This document shows, piece after piece, positions 7,717-7,811 of a stretch of 7,811 bases of DNA. This stretch comes from CAYJFD01 sp964369605 (lineage in GTDB: Bacteria; Bacteroidota; Bacteroidia; Bacteroidales; UBA932): positions 1 through 7,811 of the forward strand of contig CAYJFD010000054.1 in NCBI GenBank assembly GCA_964369605.1, in the 5' to 3' direction. The first letter of the stretch is position 1. Each line of letters opens with the position of its first letter. Made by a program: the position numbers and the translations under genes. The notes beneath the pieces are model-generated. The model was not told the DNA's origin, searched no databases, and saw only the letters and a list, made by a program, of their open reading frames with translations.

Positions 7717-7762
7717 GGGGAAGAAAGGATGGAGTTGCCAGTGAGTTGCTGAGTATATATAA

Positions 7763-7791
7763 AAAGGGTCGCCTTTTGTAGGCGACCCTTT
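7763..7791 (+). terminator. Intrinsic terminator hairpin
   Basis: A perfect 11-bp stem, AAAGGGTCGCC at 7763-7773 with GGCGACCCTTT at 7781-7791, closes a 7-base loop (TTTTGTA). It is followed by a T-rich but interrupted tract (ATTGTATTT). The A-run on the left side means it could also stop transcription from the opposite strand. It lies 142 bases after the last stop codon and is the first strong terminator after the operon, so it probably ends the whole transcript, including the structured region before it. Confidence 0.85.
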
Positions 7792-7811
7792 ATTGTATTT
7801 AAGTATTTCTA

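Overview
The window carries five genes on the + strand, in AT-rich DNA. It looks like Bacteroidota, probably Bacteroidales. Most genes lack a Shine-Dalgarno site and have A/T-rich leaders, the genes are very tightly spaced, and the protein families and fusion match Bacteroidota pigment-type loci. Genus cannot be fixed from the sequence; a Porphyromonas- or Bacteroides-like host is a guess.

Positions 2-7016 hold four consecutive genes separated by 3, 23 and 2 bases, almost certainly one operon that began upstream of the window. In order they are: (1) the C-terminal part of a three-part protein, MMPL/RND exporter plus PlsC-type acyltransferase plus SAM methyltransferase; (2) a CrtI/phytoene-desaturase-like FAD oxidoreductase; (3) a membrane-anchored C45/Ntn-type autoproteolytic acyltransferase or amidase with a TPR-like tail; (4) a PaaK/CapK-like adenylate-forming ligase. 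Together these look like the activation, tailoring and export half of an aryl polyene / dialkylresorcinol (flexirubin-type) cluster. The core ketosynthases, carrier proteins, dehydratases, ammonia-lyase and LolA-like protein are not in the window and would be expected upstream.

A working model, which is inference: the ligase activates an aromatic acid starter. Ketosynthases outside the window extend it. The FAD enzyme adjusts the oxidation state or geometry of the chain. The methyltransferase decorates the ring, and the PlsC and/or Ntn enzymes attach the product to a lipid or resorcinol partner. The MMPL domain moves the product across the inner membrane.

Positions 7069-7620 encode a secreted protein of unknown function after a 52-base gap; it may end the operon or be independent. 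Positions 7621-7760 hold no convincing gene, but contain inverted repeats that can fold in two mutually exclusive ways. A strong intrinsic terminator hairpin follows at 7763-7791.
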